Assembly (NCBI GenBank): GCA_026686845.1
Contig: JAIVEN010000022.1
Span: 28,866,001 to 28,930,000, forward strand
Length of the DNA stretch: 64,000 bases
Direction of reading: 5' to 3'
DNA from: Adenanthera pavonina
Taxonomy: Eukaryota > Streptophyta > Magnoliopsida > Fabales > Fabaceae
Made by a program: the position numbers and the translations under genes. This document shows, piece after piece, positions 10,412 through 22,080 of this stretch (within the stretch, counting starts at the first letter, position 1; each line of letters starts with the position of its first letter). The notes under the pieces were generated by a model that searched no databases, was not told where the DNA came from, and worked only from the letters and a program-made list of their open reading frames with translations.

Positions 10412-13400
10412 ATCATTGTTATTAATATTCTTCGTTGAACAGACTGTGAAGGTCTTTTTTTTTTTTTTTTTTTTTGCCTTTTGATTGCTTTGTTCACTCT
10501 TGCATATGAACTGATATTTGTAATTGTAAATATGTAATGCCTTACTCTGTGTATGTGTATAAGGTCATTGGTTTATGATTTTTTTTTTCTATTTGATGTT
10601 ATTATTACTTAATAGGTTTTTAAAGAATAAAGATTAGAAACCCAAGAATTTAAGGGCCAATGATACTTTGTCTTCCTCAAACAGGCTAAGTTGTAATATA
10701 GTTAATTATTTGACCCTCAATGTCTTGTTGGATCCAGAGGAACACTCCAAGTCCATTATTCCAAACCTATGGAGTTGCCTGGCAAAAGCTCTTAAAAAAA
10801 GAATTAGAAACTAAGAACCCCACCTGATATAAAAATTATTGCTGAATGAGACAAATGAGGAATCCCATTTGAAATCAAAATTCAAAGAGAGGAATATTTG
10901 GCATTGCTACTCTTGTTAATTTCTCCAGTTAAGGGGTCTGAAAGGGAGACACCAACAATGATGTGACCCTTGATGATGCTTAACCTATGAATTTTTATTC
11001 TTTCGTAATTACATGCTCTGCAATTAAACAATGAGAAATAAGGATGAAGGGTACCGGACCTCATAAAAAGTGAACTCTCTATTTTGATCACATCAGCTTT
11101 TTTTTTTTTAATTTCATATTTGAATAGTTTTAACTTTAAAAGAAGCATGTCGTCCAATGAAATTTGGATCAGATCTAATAGAAAGGGCAAATCGGCATCC
11201 GTGCTGCTGTTTTCCATCCTCAGTCAATCCCAATTAGAGATGACTTAATCTTCATAAAAGCATAATTTAATTAGAGAGTTAGGTGATTTCCGTGGCCTGC
11301 TAAAAACTTACAAGGTTTAAACGTAATTAATGTTTAATATCAATTCAAGGTATCAACTTCAAGAAGGGCCAGAGCATGGATGCATGTGCCGTGTGGTTGG
11401 GTGGCTAGGAATTGAATTGAACCAAGTTGTGTTGGTTGCAATGAGTGCTATTTTTGTAGAAGAGTAGGTCTACTTTCTTCAAACTTCCTCTTGGGTTTCC
11501 CTCATATTTATAGTACGCTAGTCCACAATGATCACATTTTCATCTCCAAAATGCTCATGATTCACATATATACAAGCTTATGAAAGGAACCATCAAAGAT
11601 AGATAGTTACTAGCCACCTACTTTTTAGGTAATTTAGTAAATTCGTCTCTGAATAATGGGGTGTACCACATCACTTTAGTCCTTGAATTTTCTTTAACAC
11701 CAGATAACCCTCCTAAATCCCCTATCTGTCATCAAATAGGTTCCCTTGTTAAGGTTTTTCTTTAAGAAGTTCCTTCAAGAGGCAGAAGGAAACGGAAAGA
11801 TTACTTTTTTTTTCCTATGCAATGCACATAACAAATAATAACTTGTTAAAAGATTTTTTGACAGTGAATATAGAGTTTAGTCAGAACAACTTGTCATAGA
11901 AGAGCATTAAGAATGAACTTATTGTCGGTTCTGTCTAAACTCTAACAGAACATGTAAGGATATAACAGAGTAACTTAACTAACTTAGACAACTTAGGATG
12001 ACAACCTCTCCTGACACATGTCAGGATAGGGTTAGCACTGAAAAAACTGTAGATAGATAGATATTCACAATAGATGATATGTAGAAACATTGGTTGGTGT
12101 TTTCTTGACAGTGAGAGTTTGGTAGGGTCTTGTGTGTTCAGCTTCAATGCTAGCTGGACCTGTTGATTCTTTTGAGTCCCATGCAATGAGATTGTAACCG
12201 AGAAGAATCCGGCATCGAAAGGTGAATATTCTGTCGTCCCCAATCAAAATCATATAATCCTAAGATGTTGAGATTTGACGAAATCTGTGGTGAATACCAT
12301 CATCTAGTTAGATTGCCACTGAATTACTGAGATACCTCTATATATTCTTTCCAATGTGTGTCTTAGAAAATTCATATATTGGGATATTTTATTCACAATA
12401 ACCCAAACACAACCAAAGGATTTGGCCCCTCAGATCGGCAACCTCCACCCATATATATCAGAATCTGGTCCGGGGCGGCGGAGATTGAAAAATAAAGAAA
12501 TCATCTTCTCCAGTGTCCGTTGGTTCAAATTACATCCCTTTCCCCCTTAATTTGTTCATTCATGTCGTCCTTTTTATTTTTATTTTTATCAGTGTGTATG
12601 CTTGATGACATCATCTCATTGGCAAAATATAGTGAGTCCCTGGCTTTCTTCCATTTATTTGTTTTGTATCAGATTTTTTCTGGTTTTAATATCTGTTTTT
12701 TTCTGGTTTTGTTTCGAGAGCGTTTCTGCTTTGTCCGATTCCTCCTCGTTCGTTGCCCTTAATTGAAGTGTTTAGAGATGCTGCGTTATATAATTAGATG
12801 ATTTTACTCTTTCAATTTCTTTTTTGTTCTAAGATTATCTTGTCCTCCAACTTGTCCTTTGTCCCCTGCAGAATACTTTTTTGTTTTACAGAAAAAAAAA
12901 ACAGAAGGCGACTTTGAGATACTTCCATGCATAACTTGACATATGGGTTTACTTCACATATTTGTTAATATTTTAAATATTATATAATTATACATAATTT
13001 ATTATCTAATAATGCTTTTTTAAGTTATAAAATTATTTTTAAAAAATAAACATAATAAATGTTTAAAAAATACTCCAATTAATAATATATATAAATTAAT
13101 TTTTAAGAGCTTGGCCCCTTACCATTTAAATGATTTTAGGTCTAGAAGTAGGAAAAATACCAACCACAAATTAAATTTATTTAGTTTTACATTTTAAGAA
13201 AATTCACTATTACGAAAATGACAGATTCATGAATCACTTTACGGTTTTTGGGTTAAGAGATTTAGAGAAATGTGACACGTTGATGAAGGTGCAGAGAAGG
13301 TTTTTTTTTTTTTTTTGTTTGGCAGAGATGGCAGTCTGAAGACTCTGAACAAACAATGGGGGTGAGGTGAGTGATAAACGATTGATCAAACATGTTATTA

Positions 13401-14339
13401 TTAGATGGCTTCACCATCTGCCTCCCCTTCCTGCAAATATGCTTACTTGCCGCCTTTGCGGTTTGCACACATAGAAATTTCTAAATGGAATCTTAGTGGC
13501 AAATATTTTTTTACCATGTTCTAACTTATCTTTTTTTTTTCTTACCAAAATGTTTCCTTTCAAATTAAAGCTAATAACAAATTAAATAATGCACATTTTT
13601 AGAAAATTTCAAAAAAAGAAAAAAGAAAATGCAATTCTTGGCATCTCTTGTGTATTATCAATTATCGCACGGGTGACGGGCAAATTCACTGATCATTTTC
13701 TAATTCTTACTTTCAAGTGAAGTGGTATATGAAAAGGTGAGCAAATACCGTGGTTCAATGGCAAACAAATTAAAAAAAAAATCAACAAAAACTAAAAGAC
13801 AATTAATTATACTTCCTTTAACAAATTTACTTTCACTTGCGCGGTTTAGATTTTCACTTTAGTTTGGATCCCATCATCTAACGTAAGATTTGATTCAGTC
13901 GCGCCTCGCGGTTCAGTCCAAATGTGACTGACTGGTTTGGATTTTGTTTTTCCTCGAGATAATCGGGCCGAACAAAGTCTAGACTCCTTTATTTGAAAGC
14001 AAAAATTTTAAAATTTTGACATATAACCATTTTGATATATTGGAATGATTTTGTTCATTTTAGGTAATTTCTTTCAGATGCTTTCGCCTAGTTATTTATT
14101 TTCAAAATTTATATATTTACCATCTCAATTTTCAGTTTTTGTCTTCAACTCAAAAATATATATATATATATATTTTATCTTTTTTTCTCGTTTAAAATAA
14201 GAAAAATATTTAATTCATAATTGTTATCCTTATATATTTACTGTATAATATAGCTTGTAAAGTTTATTTATTTTTCTCACATTACGAAATATAACCTTTA
14301 ACATTTTAAAAAAATATATATAGTTCTCATCGCAATAAA
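10412..14339. other. Intergenic DNA, no gene recognised
   Basis: There are poly-T tracts (about 10447-10475 and 13300-13316) and short ORFs on both strands without recognisable motifs (for example 10882-11217 minus and 11935-12243 minus). The block at about 11930-12550 is less A+T-rich than its surroundings and might be an eroded transcript or repeat, but I found no domain, splice pattern or terminal repeat to support a call. Confidence 0.4.
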
Positions 14340-14344
14340 CCAGA

Positions 14345-14505
14345 TCAATTTACGCTGCTGGGGATAGCATCATCACAATACCTAGAAAGCATCGAACCGT
14401 CAGGAGACGTGCCCACCATATACGCATTGTCAAGACGGTGCATCGCAGAGCTGGGTGGGGGTCTCTCAGCGACCCAATTGGCACGGCCCTGCTGCCGCCG
14501 CAGTT
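14345..14505 (-). other. GC-rich island with a short open frame, origin unknown
   Basis: About 160 bp of markedly higher G+C stand inside very A+T-rich DNA. On the minus strand one frame stays open through the island and contains the stretch MHRLDNAYMVGTSPDG before stopping near 14352. I do not recognise the peptide. A second small GC-rich patch lies at about 14750-14795, separated by A+T-rich DNA. Possibilities are a captured gene fragment, a pseudogene exon, or a non-coding GC-rich repeat. There is no start context or splice evidence, so it is not called as a gene. Confidence 0.25.
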
Positions 14506-14799
14506 TTTTTCTTTTTTCTTTTTTTAAATTTTTATATCGTTTTAAATTTATTTAATATTTTTTCTTAATTATTGAAAAAACTACAAACTACAAAAATTCA
14601 GTTTGATCCAATTTTTATTATATAGTATTTTTTTAATAAATAAAAAATTTAAAACTGTACAAAATATATATCTACATATATGATTTCTGAAAAATCTACA
14701 TTTTATTTATAATTTTTAATTTAAAAAATTAAAAAATAAAATAAAATCCAGGCAGGACCATGACGGAAGCCGGTCTCGCAGAGCAGAAGCATCCTTGAA

Positions 14800-15872
14800 T
14801 CAATTCCACAAACTCACAAGTTCATAACTAATGAAACCGATATGTTAATACTAGTAACTTTTTTTTTTTTTTTTGATGAAATAATAGTAGTAACATCCGC
14901 TATGCCGGAGGCTGAAATTCCAACCCATTGAAAAGGAAGCTTGTCTCTTTGACTTGTGACCACGAGAAATCTAATTAAAATAAATGGATAGTCCTACCAG
15001 GAAGTTTCAATGAAAATCATTATTTCTATTCTCTACCAAATTAATATGAAGTTTCGGAGATCCTGTTCGACTCCAAAACCTGTGTCCCGTTCATTGTATA
15101 GTAGCCCAAATAAAATCCCCAACAGAGCTATTTCAGAGTCAGAAACTGTATGCTAGCAGTGAGAAATCACACTGCTAATATCATATCATTTATAGTTCTC
15201 ACAATGAATCCTTATTCGCTTGTATCACATCATAATGTGCAAAACAAGCAAGTATTGAGAAGTATTCACAACGAAGAATTGGCTGGATACTCCGTAACAA
15301 TATTCACAATACCATATCCATATCTAGAATCAACACAACACAATGCAGGACACATCAATTTGACAGTATTGCGAAGAAAGATAGTGCATGTACCATTTTT
15401 CATCGTCATCGGGATAAAATATAACACCATCCGCTTTCAAAAATCTAAGAAACATGAGGTAACAGGTTGAAGGTTTCAGCAATATACCAAATTCTCTTAG
15501 GCTATATATGTAAATGAGTAATGTAATCAGACAAGGAAACGTCCATGAAAAGCCTGACCAAGTTTTCACTTAACTGATTGCTCCACAAAGTCGCGTGAAA
15601 GATCTACCAAACTTAGCAGCACAATAATGACATAGAAGGAGAAGGTGTCCAGTGAAGAAGTTCTGAAAACATAAGAATGAACTGTGAAAGGAGGATATAT
15701 TATTGCAAATACACAGGATGATGCATCAAAACTAAATTGAAGAAGATTGAGGCACTGAGGATAAAAGGGGATTATTTGCGCCATCCCCGATACAAGAGTA
15801 AGGGAGCTTGTGTATAATTTATGGTTTCAGAAATTCCAATAATCCAAAACTAAATCAAATAAATTCACCATC
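14800..15872. other. Region downstream of GGPPS, including its likely 3' UTR
   Basis: The sequence just beyond the GGPPS stop codon (about 15600-15872, read on the minus strand) should contain its 3' UTR and polyadenylation site. No clear AATAAA was fixed. Small ORFs at 15150-15470 (+), 15330-15569 (-) and 15566-15784 (-) have no family resemblance and overlap one another, so they are not called. Confidence 0.4.
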
Positions 15873-17000
15873 CTAGTTCTGCCTGTAAGCAATGTAATTG
15901 GCTAACGCAATTAGTGGAGCAGCTTTCTCCGGATCAAAACCAGAGAGCTGGTCCTGCGCATCCTTGTTCAATTTCTCAGCGAACTCCCTCGATTTCTCTA
16001 TGCCTAGAAGTTTCGGATAAGTGACTTTATCAGCCACCAAGTCCTTCCCTGCTGTTTTCCCCAATTCCTCCGACGATTTGGTAACGTCAAGAATGTCATC
16101 CACAACCTGAAACAGCAATCCGATGCACCTCGCGAACTTCCTCAATCTCTCAACCTCCTCGTCCGACCCACCTCCCACGATCGCTCCCAGCACAACCGCG
16201 GCTTCCAGCAACGCCGCCGTTTTGTGAAGATGAATAAATTCCAGTTTCTCCAACCCCACATCGGACAATCCCTCCGAAGCTATATCCACAACTTGCCCGG
16301 CGACGAGCCCTTCGGCGCCAATCGATTTTGCCAACTCCCCGAGCGCGCGAACTACCCTCGCCGGCGACACGCCCACCGTGGCAACAGCCACGTGCTCGAA
16401 CGCGAAGGACAAAAGAGCATCGCCGGCCAAAACCGCAACATCCTCCCCGAAAACCTTGTGATTTGTCGGTTTTCCTCGGCGGAGATCGTCGTTATCCATA
16501 CAGGGTAAGTCGTCGTGAATCAGCGACATAGTATGAATCATCTCGACGGCGCAAGCCGAAGGCAGGGCAGTTGATTCGTGGCCGCCGACGAGTTCGCATG
16601 CGGCGATGCAGAGCATTGGGCGCACCCGCTTGCCGCCGGCGAGAAGCGAGTAGCGCATGGCCTCGCAAATCTTCTCAGGTTCTCGCAGAGGAATGGCCGC
16701 ATCCAAGGCTTGGTTGACTTTATTAGCTTTGTCAAGCATGTAGGCCTGGAAATTGAAACCGGGTGTGTCTTCTTCCTCAGACTCTTTGAGGGCGTTTTCC
16801 TTGGTGAGGACCGCAGAGACGGAGAAGGAAGAGGAAGAGGAAGAGGAAGAGAGTGAATGGGTTGAAGGTTTAGGGGGAAGGAAGGGAATGGGTGATTTTC
16901 TGAGACCATGGAAGAGATGAAAAGTTGGGGATCTGGATCTGCTCACTTGGTTGAACACAGAACTGGGGCGAGCCCATGTACCAAGATTCAAAGAACTCAT
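15873..17000 (-). CDS. GGPPS: Geranylgeranyl diphosphate synthase, plastid type
   Basis: This is a trans-prenyltransferase that joins isopentenyl diphosphate units onto DMAPP/GPP/FPP to give C20 geranylgeranyl diphosphate, the precursor of carotenoids, chlorophyll side chains, gibberellins and other diterpenoids. It is 375 aa and intronless, as plant GGPPS genes usually are. Residues 1 to about 70 are rich in Ser, Pro and Arg (a serine run at about 49-60) and lack acidic residues, as expected of a plastid transit peptide. The catalytic core follows: KRVRP at about 124-128; a CxxxC motif, C131-C135, of the kind used for contact with small regulatory subunits; the first Asp-rich motif DDLPCMD at 163-169; and the second, DDILD, at 301-305, after GLLFQVV. 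All catalytic aspartates are intact. The start is the ATG at 17000, just downstream of a TATA box. Type (plastid large subunit) is inferred from these motifs, and chain-length specificity is not proven by sequence alone. Confidence 0.95.
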   Translation of the reverse strand: MSSLNLGTWARPSSVFNQVSRSRSPTFHLFHGLRKSPIPFLPPKPSTHSLSSSSSSSSFSVSAVLTKENALKESEEEDTPGFNFQAYMLDKANKVNQALDAAIPLREPEKICEAMRYSLLAGGKRVRPMLCIAACELVGGHESTALPSACAVEMIHTMSLIHDDLPCMDNDDLRRGKPTNHKVFGEDVAVLAGDALLSFAFEHVAVATVGVSPARVVRALGELAKSIGAEGLVAGQVVDIASEGLSDVGLEKLEFIHLHKTAALLEAAVVLGAIVGGGSDEEVERLRKFARCIGLLFQVVDDILDVTKSSEELGKTAGKDLVADKVTYPKLLGIEKSREFAEKLNKDAQDQLSGFDPEKAAPLIALANYIAYRQN

Positions 17001-17037
17001 GTTTGTCCTGTGTGGGTGGAGGTGGGGCGTCAGATAT

Positions 17038-17047
17038 CAATATATAG
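17038..17047 (-). promoter_or_regulatory. Putative TATA box of the GGPPS gene
   Basis: On the minus strand ctatatattg lies about 40 bp upstream of the GGPPS start codon. If it is used, the 5' leader would be only about 10-20 nt, so a more distal start site remains possible. Confidence 0.5.
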
Positions 17048-17397
17048 AAGGAGAGAGGGAAACAGAAAGGAAAGTTTCATATGGGAAGCATAGAACCAGA
17101 AAGCTGACTAATTGATTCATGAATTCGGAGGGTCAGAGCACAGCGATTGTTGAATTGAATTCCATATTTTACTAATGAATGAAGTATGAGGGCTGAAAGA
17201 ATGGGAAGAATTAAAAGAAAAAAAAAATCAAACAAGCGAAGAGGAGGGGAAGGGGCGACACAAGACAAGTGACAAGTGTGGCTGGCGGAAGGTAAAGGCA
17301 AACCACCAATAAGTTGAGGAGCAGGATAAATTGATAGGATATGGTATCGAAGTGGCATTTGGATAACATTTTCCGCCTCCCTCCCTCTTTTTATGTT

Positions 17398-17569
17398 AAG
17401 GGGAATCACATTTTGGGACCAAGATCTCAAATTAATTATAAAATAAATTTTTTTATTACTTATTTTTTTAATTTTATAATTCAGTCTCCCATTTTTATCA
17501 CTAAATTTTAGTTAAAAATTTTCATTTAGGATTAATTTGAGATTTTGATCCCAAAATATGATTCCCCTT
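17398..17569. mobile_element. 172-bp MITE upstream of GGPPS
   Basis: The ends are long inverted repeats of about 38 bp: aaggggaatcacattttggg at the left, and at the right the reverse complement, aaggggaatcatattttggg. Pairing continues through atctcaaattaat. The centre is A+T-rich and non-coding. It lies about 0.4 kb upstream of the GGPPS start codon, in the gene's presumed promoter region. The target-site duplication was not resolved. Confidence 0.65.
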
Positions 17570-18499
17570 TTATTAATCCCTTAATCGCATTCGTGTGGCT
17601 CATGTCCAATCAATATATTAATTAACACCTTAATTTGGCGCAAAAAAAAAAGCCTTAATATTTAAATATAAAATAAAATTTACAATAGATATATTATTAT
17701 ATATATAATAATTCATTGTTTATGCCAACTCATAAACATAATCTAGTTCATTATCCACCTGAAAAATAAAAATACTTCACCCCGTTTGATACCAACTCTA
17801 TGAAGGAATTATTTTTCCACGGTATAAAAAATTAATTCATATTTTATTTTATATAAAATTTATATATCTTAAATTTTATGTGACACATGAAAAAATATGA
17901 CTAGTTACTCTAATTATTACTCATACCTCCCTCTACAGTAATTGGGGGTAGTTTCACATTATTTTTCATTATATTTTTTTTAACATTGCATTAAATATTT
18001 TTTTTATTCATAAAATTGTTTTTTATTATATTTTCTATACCAAATAAGACAGTATTTAATTTAAAAAACAATTATAGGATTGAAAATTAAAACGTTAGGA
18101 TTTTGAAATAGCTACCCTAATTTATGAGTTTGGTAAGTAGGTGAAATATAAAGGAAATGAAATTTAATGATAGAACAAGGGTTTAATTTTTTTTAATGGA
18201 AAAAACAATTAAACTAAAACCAAATCACTTCATAAAATTTCATAGAAACAAAAATTTAGAGTATCTAAATCCAATTTTCATTTTAAAATTTAGTTGAAAG
18301 ATTAAAAGTTGAAGAAGAAAGAAAAATTAAAAGGAAAAAGAAAGAAAGAAAGAGTAAGAGAATTATGTTTAACTAGTGTACATTCCGTTGGCTCTCTACC
18401 ATAAATCCTAATTCCGTTCAAGACAAACAAACAAATTGTCGGGCATACCAGAAGCATAGTAGCTCAAGTTAAAATAAGACAATTTAACTTGCAAATTAA
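17570..18499. other. A+T-rich intergenic DNA
   Basis: There is a possible eroded MITE at about 17785-18050 (ccgtttgataccaac at the left, taccaaataagacag at the right). Otherwise nothing was identified. Confidence 0.4.
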
Positions 18500-18870
18500 A
18501 GGTGTGTTTGGATTGAATTATGTATAAGTGATTATGAGAATAAGTGTTTATTTGTAAGTGATTATATCAAAAGTGATTTGTGTTTGAATAATTTTACCTC
18601 ATAAATAATTTTGAGAAAAAAAATATGTTTGGATATTGGGGTTGAAGCAATTATTTGATGGATAATGAGAAGAAAAAATGACATAAATAATTATGTGATG
18701 ATAAATGATTATTATAAGCAGAAAAAATTAACTTTAACTTCAATTAACTTCTTTATAAGCACTTATTTAAAACATACGTGTTTATTAAAAAATTACTTTT
18801 ATTTTGACAACTTCAACACATAATCACTTGTAGATCTTATAATCATTTTTTTTCTTATCCAAATAGGCAC
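18500..18870. mobile_element. Tourist-like (PIF/Harbinger) MITE, copy 1
   Basis: The left end aggtgtgtttggattgaatt and the right end cttatccaaataggcac form inverted termini flanked by TAA (18497-18499 and 18871-18873). The body is closely similar to 63528-63899, which has nearly the same length (371 against 372 bp), so the two are members of one family. The body contains several aagtgattat / ataatcactt words in both orientations. It has no coding capacity. Confidence 0.7.
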
Positions 18871-18873
18871 TAA

Positions 18874-19895
18874 ATATTGCATACGCTTGGGTCATTTACC
18901 ACAATCTTTCCAAATGTCAAAGAATTTAACATTAACAATAAACAGAGTATACCAGATACAATTAAGAAATGGAAGAAACTGATAAAAGAATGGAAGAACC
19001 TAGGTGCTGGCGTCACATGAAATTGGGCAAAGTACTCAAATCTTTGGGATTCAAATGAATCGCTTACAGAAACCAAAGGTTGTGAGGAGAGTCTGATCTC
19101 CCCAGATGATAAATGGATAATGCTGCGGGGGGAAATAGATCATCACAGTGACAAATTAGTTATCCGCAGTGGCTGGAATATAATTCTGGGAGCTTGATGT
19201 TATTGATGACAGTGATATGGGATTTTGAGTGTTATAATCTGGCAATAGTATTATAATCTGGTTACAATAACACGACTCCATGATAGAAGCCATAGGTTGC
19301 TATAGCGTTCTCTTGTTAGTGGCTTGTGGTGCTGAAGGAAATGCGTTTGAAGTGATTAAACTCCTTCTATTGGCACTGTCATTACCTTATTGGGCAGCCT
19401 CGTTAATATTTTGATTCAAACAGGTACCTACATTTGATCATATATATTGTTCAAATATAATTTCTCACTTATTAATTTGATAGCTTTGAAACATCTTATT
19501 TCAAATCTTAAATTATTTTTTTAAGTTTACTACTTTCTTTTTTGTCCACAAAGCTTACTTTGATCTTTATCTAGAACTAAAATGAGAATGTTGGCTCATA
19601 CAATGCGGATCAAGAGAATGTACTTATAGATTGGCTTTGAATTAAATGATTTTCTACATTTAAATATTAAATAATTGAATAACTTGCATTTGTCTAATTA
19701 AAATTTTTTATTACTTTTAGTTAGAGGTTATGTTAATTTAATTAGTAATATTGAGTTCAAGTCATGAGTACGTAGATACTTTCTCCATTGCAAAATATAA
19801 ATCATAGTCACTACATTATACCTACAAAAAAAAATATTATATTGATTCTTTAAAAAAATTTCACTGCTTTTATTGAACATACGAAATGCTAGGTA

Positions 19896-19934
<39 letters not shown>

Positions 19935-20290
19935 TACCAAGTGGGCCTTAATGATTTTCCCCCCTCCCCAAAAAGAGAAATACCTTAATGGCATTGTTGT
20001 GGTTCGCATGCAATTCAAGATACATCCAAAAAAGCCATGGCTGTTAATTATCCGGTTTAACACATCTTTTACACTCTCTGTACCATATATATTGCGTGAG
20101 TCAATATTTTCATTCTAGTTCCAGATATAATGAATGTAAAAAATAATACACATTTTTTTATTTATAAAGCTACTTCTTTTTCCTCCTACTAACCAAAATA
20201 ATTTCATTATAATCCTATTCTATGTACCAAATAAGTAAGCATTTATTTTAAGAAGATATAAAAACTAAAGCTTTTGAATTTTGAAATATC
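18874..20290. other. Intergenic DNA with Stowaway-like fragments and a (TA)n tract
   Basis: The stretch at 18880-19420 is less A+T-rich than its flanks but has no sustained ORF. A (TA)n/(CA)n microsatellite lies at about 19904-19935. Stowaway-type end words (actttctccattgcaaaata, about 19773) are present without a clear partner. Confidence 0.4.
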
Positions 20291-20352
20291 CACTACATAA
20301 AAAACATGTGTTTTAGTGACGGTTATTTTTTTAAGTGCCACTAAAGACATCT
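20291..20352 (+). mobile_element. Single CACTA-like terminus
   Basis: The sequence starts cactacataaaaaacatgtg and continues ttttagtgacgg and gccactaaag. A CACTACA end followed by TTTAGTGACGG subterminal repeats in both orientations is characteristic of CACTA (En/Spm) ends. No matching inverted end with the same 3-bp flank was found in the window, so this is a remnant or an unmatched terminus. Confidence 0.4.
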
Positions 20353-21053
20353 CCAATGGTTGAGGTGCATCCAAGAATTTAGTAAAGGTTCAAGGTAACC
20401 ACTAACACGTGGTCAAAAACTGGTGTCATGTAGAGGCCATTAGAGCAACCATTGTTACTGTGGTCGATGCAATAGCAGTGGCTCTAACCGCCATTGTAAG
20501 TGAATGTAATGACTGCCCATGACCCATCAAATTTTTGCTAAAAGAACTTAATTAAGTTTAAATCATATATTCTCACAATTTGCAAACGTGTTCTACTACT
20601 GTTCTAAAAATTTAATCTATTTCAACACCAACCTAGTGCATGTTTATGATTTTTTTCTTTTTGAGTTTTTAAATGTGGGACAAGAGAAAAAAAAAAAAGA
20701 TTTTTTCTGCGTTTACGGCAACGTGATATTTCTACACTTTTTGTCCAATAACATTCTTTTTTGCGTTGAAGAGAAAGAATGAAGATTTTATCTGTAAATT
20801 AACATAAACATTTTATATTCATGCATGCAATTTGTTTTAGCATTTATACTATAATTTTTAAAAAAATATAATATTTTTTTTTATTTTTTAATAAGTTGAT
20901 TTGTCAATCATACATAAATAAGTAATTATACATGTTTGAGTGTGTTAAAATTTTAAAAATTATATTTTATATATATATATATATAATATTTTACCAAATA
21001 AGACTTGTCCTTGCAGGGTTGCTACATAGGTTAAAAAATGCACCTTTAAAGTT

Positions 21054-22067
21054 GGGAGCCGTTTCGGCACGCACATGTGCGTCTTTGACATTGACGGGGT
21101 GACATTCCAATTATTATTATTTTTTTTCCATCTGTCTTATTATATTAAGTGTAATAATATAATGAATTACTATCACTTTTTTTTAAATTGTAAATTTATG
21201 ATATAAGTGAAATATTTATATTTTTATGATTTAAAAAATTTTAATTTTAATTTAAAAAATTTTAACTGGAACATAAAAATGTTCAATAAAAATTCAAAAA
21301 ATTTTATATAAACTTAAAATTTTCAAATCTAAAATCTAAAATTTTAGTTGTGAGATTTTATTTCTAATAAAAAAATTTTAGTTTTTATTAGATATTTTCT
21401 AGTTTTATTTAAAATTTTCAGGTCATCAAAATATAAATATTTCCTCTAATGGTCATGAAATTGCAGTTTCCCCTTTTTTATATATTTTTTATCATATTTT
21501 TTGTTAAATATATTTTTCATCACATTAATTTTATTTAGCATTGTACAGTCATGATTCTTAACCAATCATGTTAAGAAAATTTAATCTTATAAATTTATTT
21601 AGTAAATTTTTTAATTAAATTCTAAATAAAGTAAATGCAATGAAAAATATATTCAACAAAAAATATGATTAAAAATATATAAAAGTAAGGAAATTGCAAT
21701 TTTATGATAGGTTGGAGAAATATTTATATTTTCATAATCTGAAAAACTTCAACTAAGATATGAAAATGTTTAATAAATATCCAAAAAATTTCATTAAGTT
21801 TCATGTCTAAAATTTTGGATTTGAAAATTTTAAGTTTACATGAAATTTTTTTGTTTTTATTGGACAATTTCATATCTCAGTTGAAAATTTTTTATATTCA
21901 AGTTAGAATTTTTTAAGCTATAAAAACAAATATTTAGCCATATCATATAATTATAATTTTTCCAGAAACATTGGTGCACTTAATATAATTATACATATAA
22001 GAAAAATGAATACTTGGAATGCGGCCACGTTAGGACACGCACAGGGTGACGCACCAAAACGGCTCCC
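21054..22067. mobile_element. Non-autonomous inverted-repeat element, about 1.0 kb
   Basis: The left end gggagccgtttcggcacgca and the right end (reverse complement gggagccgttttggtgcgtc) form inverted termini; the subterminal zones also match in part (attccaa-tattatt and tatattaagtg words). The inside is A+T-rich and contains two related blocks (about 21200-21440 and 21715-21945) that are themselves imperfect foldbacks built on words such as aaaatttt and gtttttatt. There is no ORF. The word taaagtt flanks it on both sides, adjacent to the left end and 4 bp beyond the right end, and may be the remains of a target-site duplication. Confidence 0.55.
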
Positions 22068-22080
22068 CCAGTAAAGTTTT

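Noticed and set aside
12356..12762. Two short plus-strand ORFs, one Phe/Leu/Ser-rich and membrane-like
   Set aside because: Hydrophobic composition follows from T-rich DNA. There is no signal of conservation.
16224..16909. Several ORFs antisense or in other frames within the GGPPS gene
   Set aside because: They are shadows of a well-supported, high-GC coding region with intact catalytic motifs on the minus strand.
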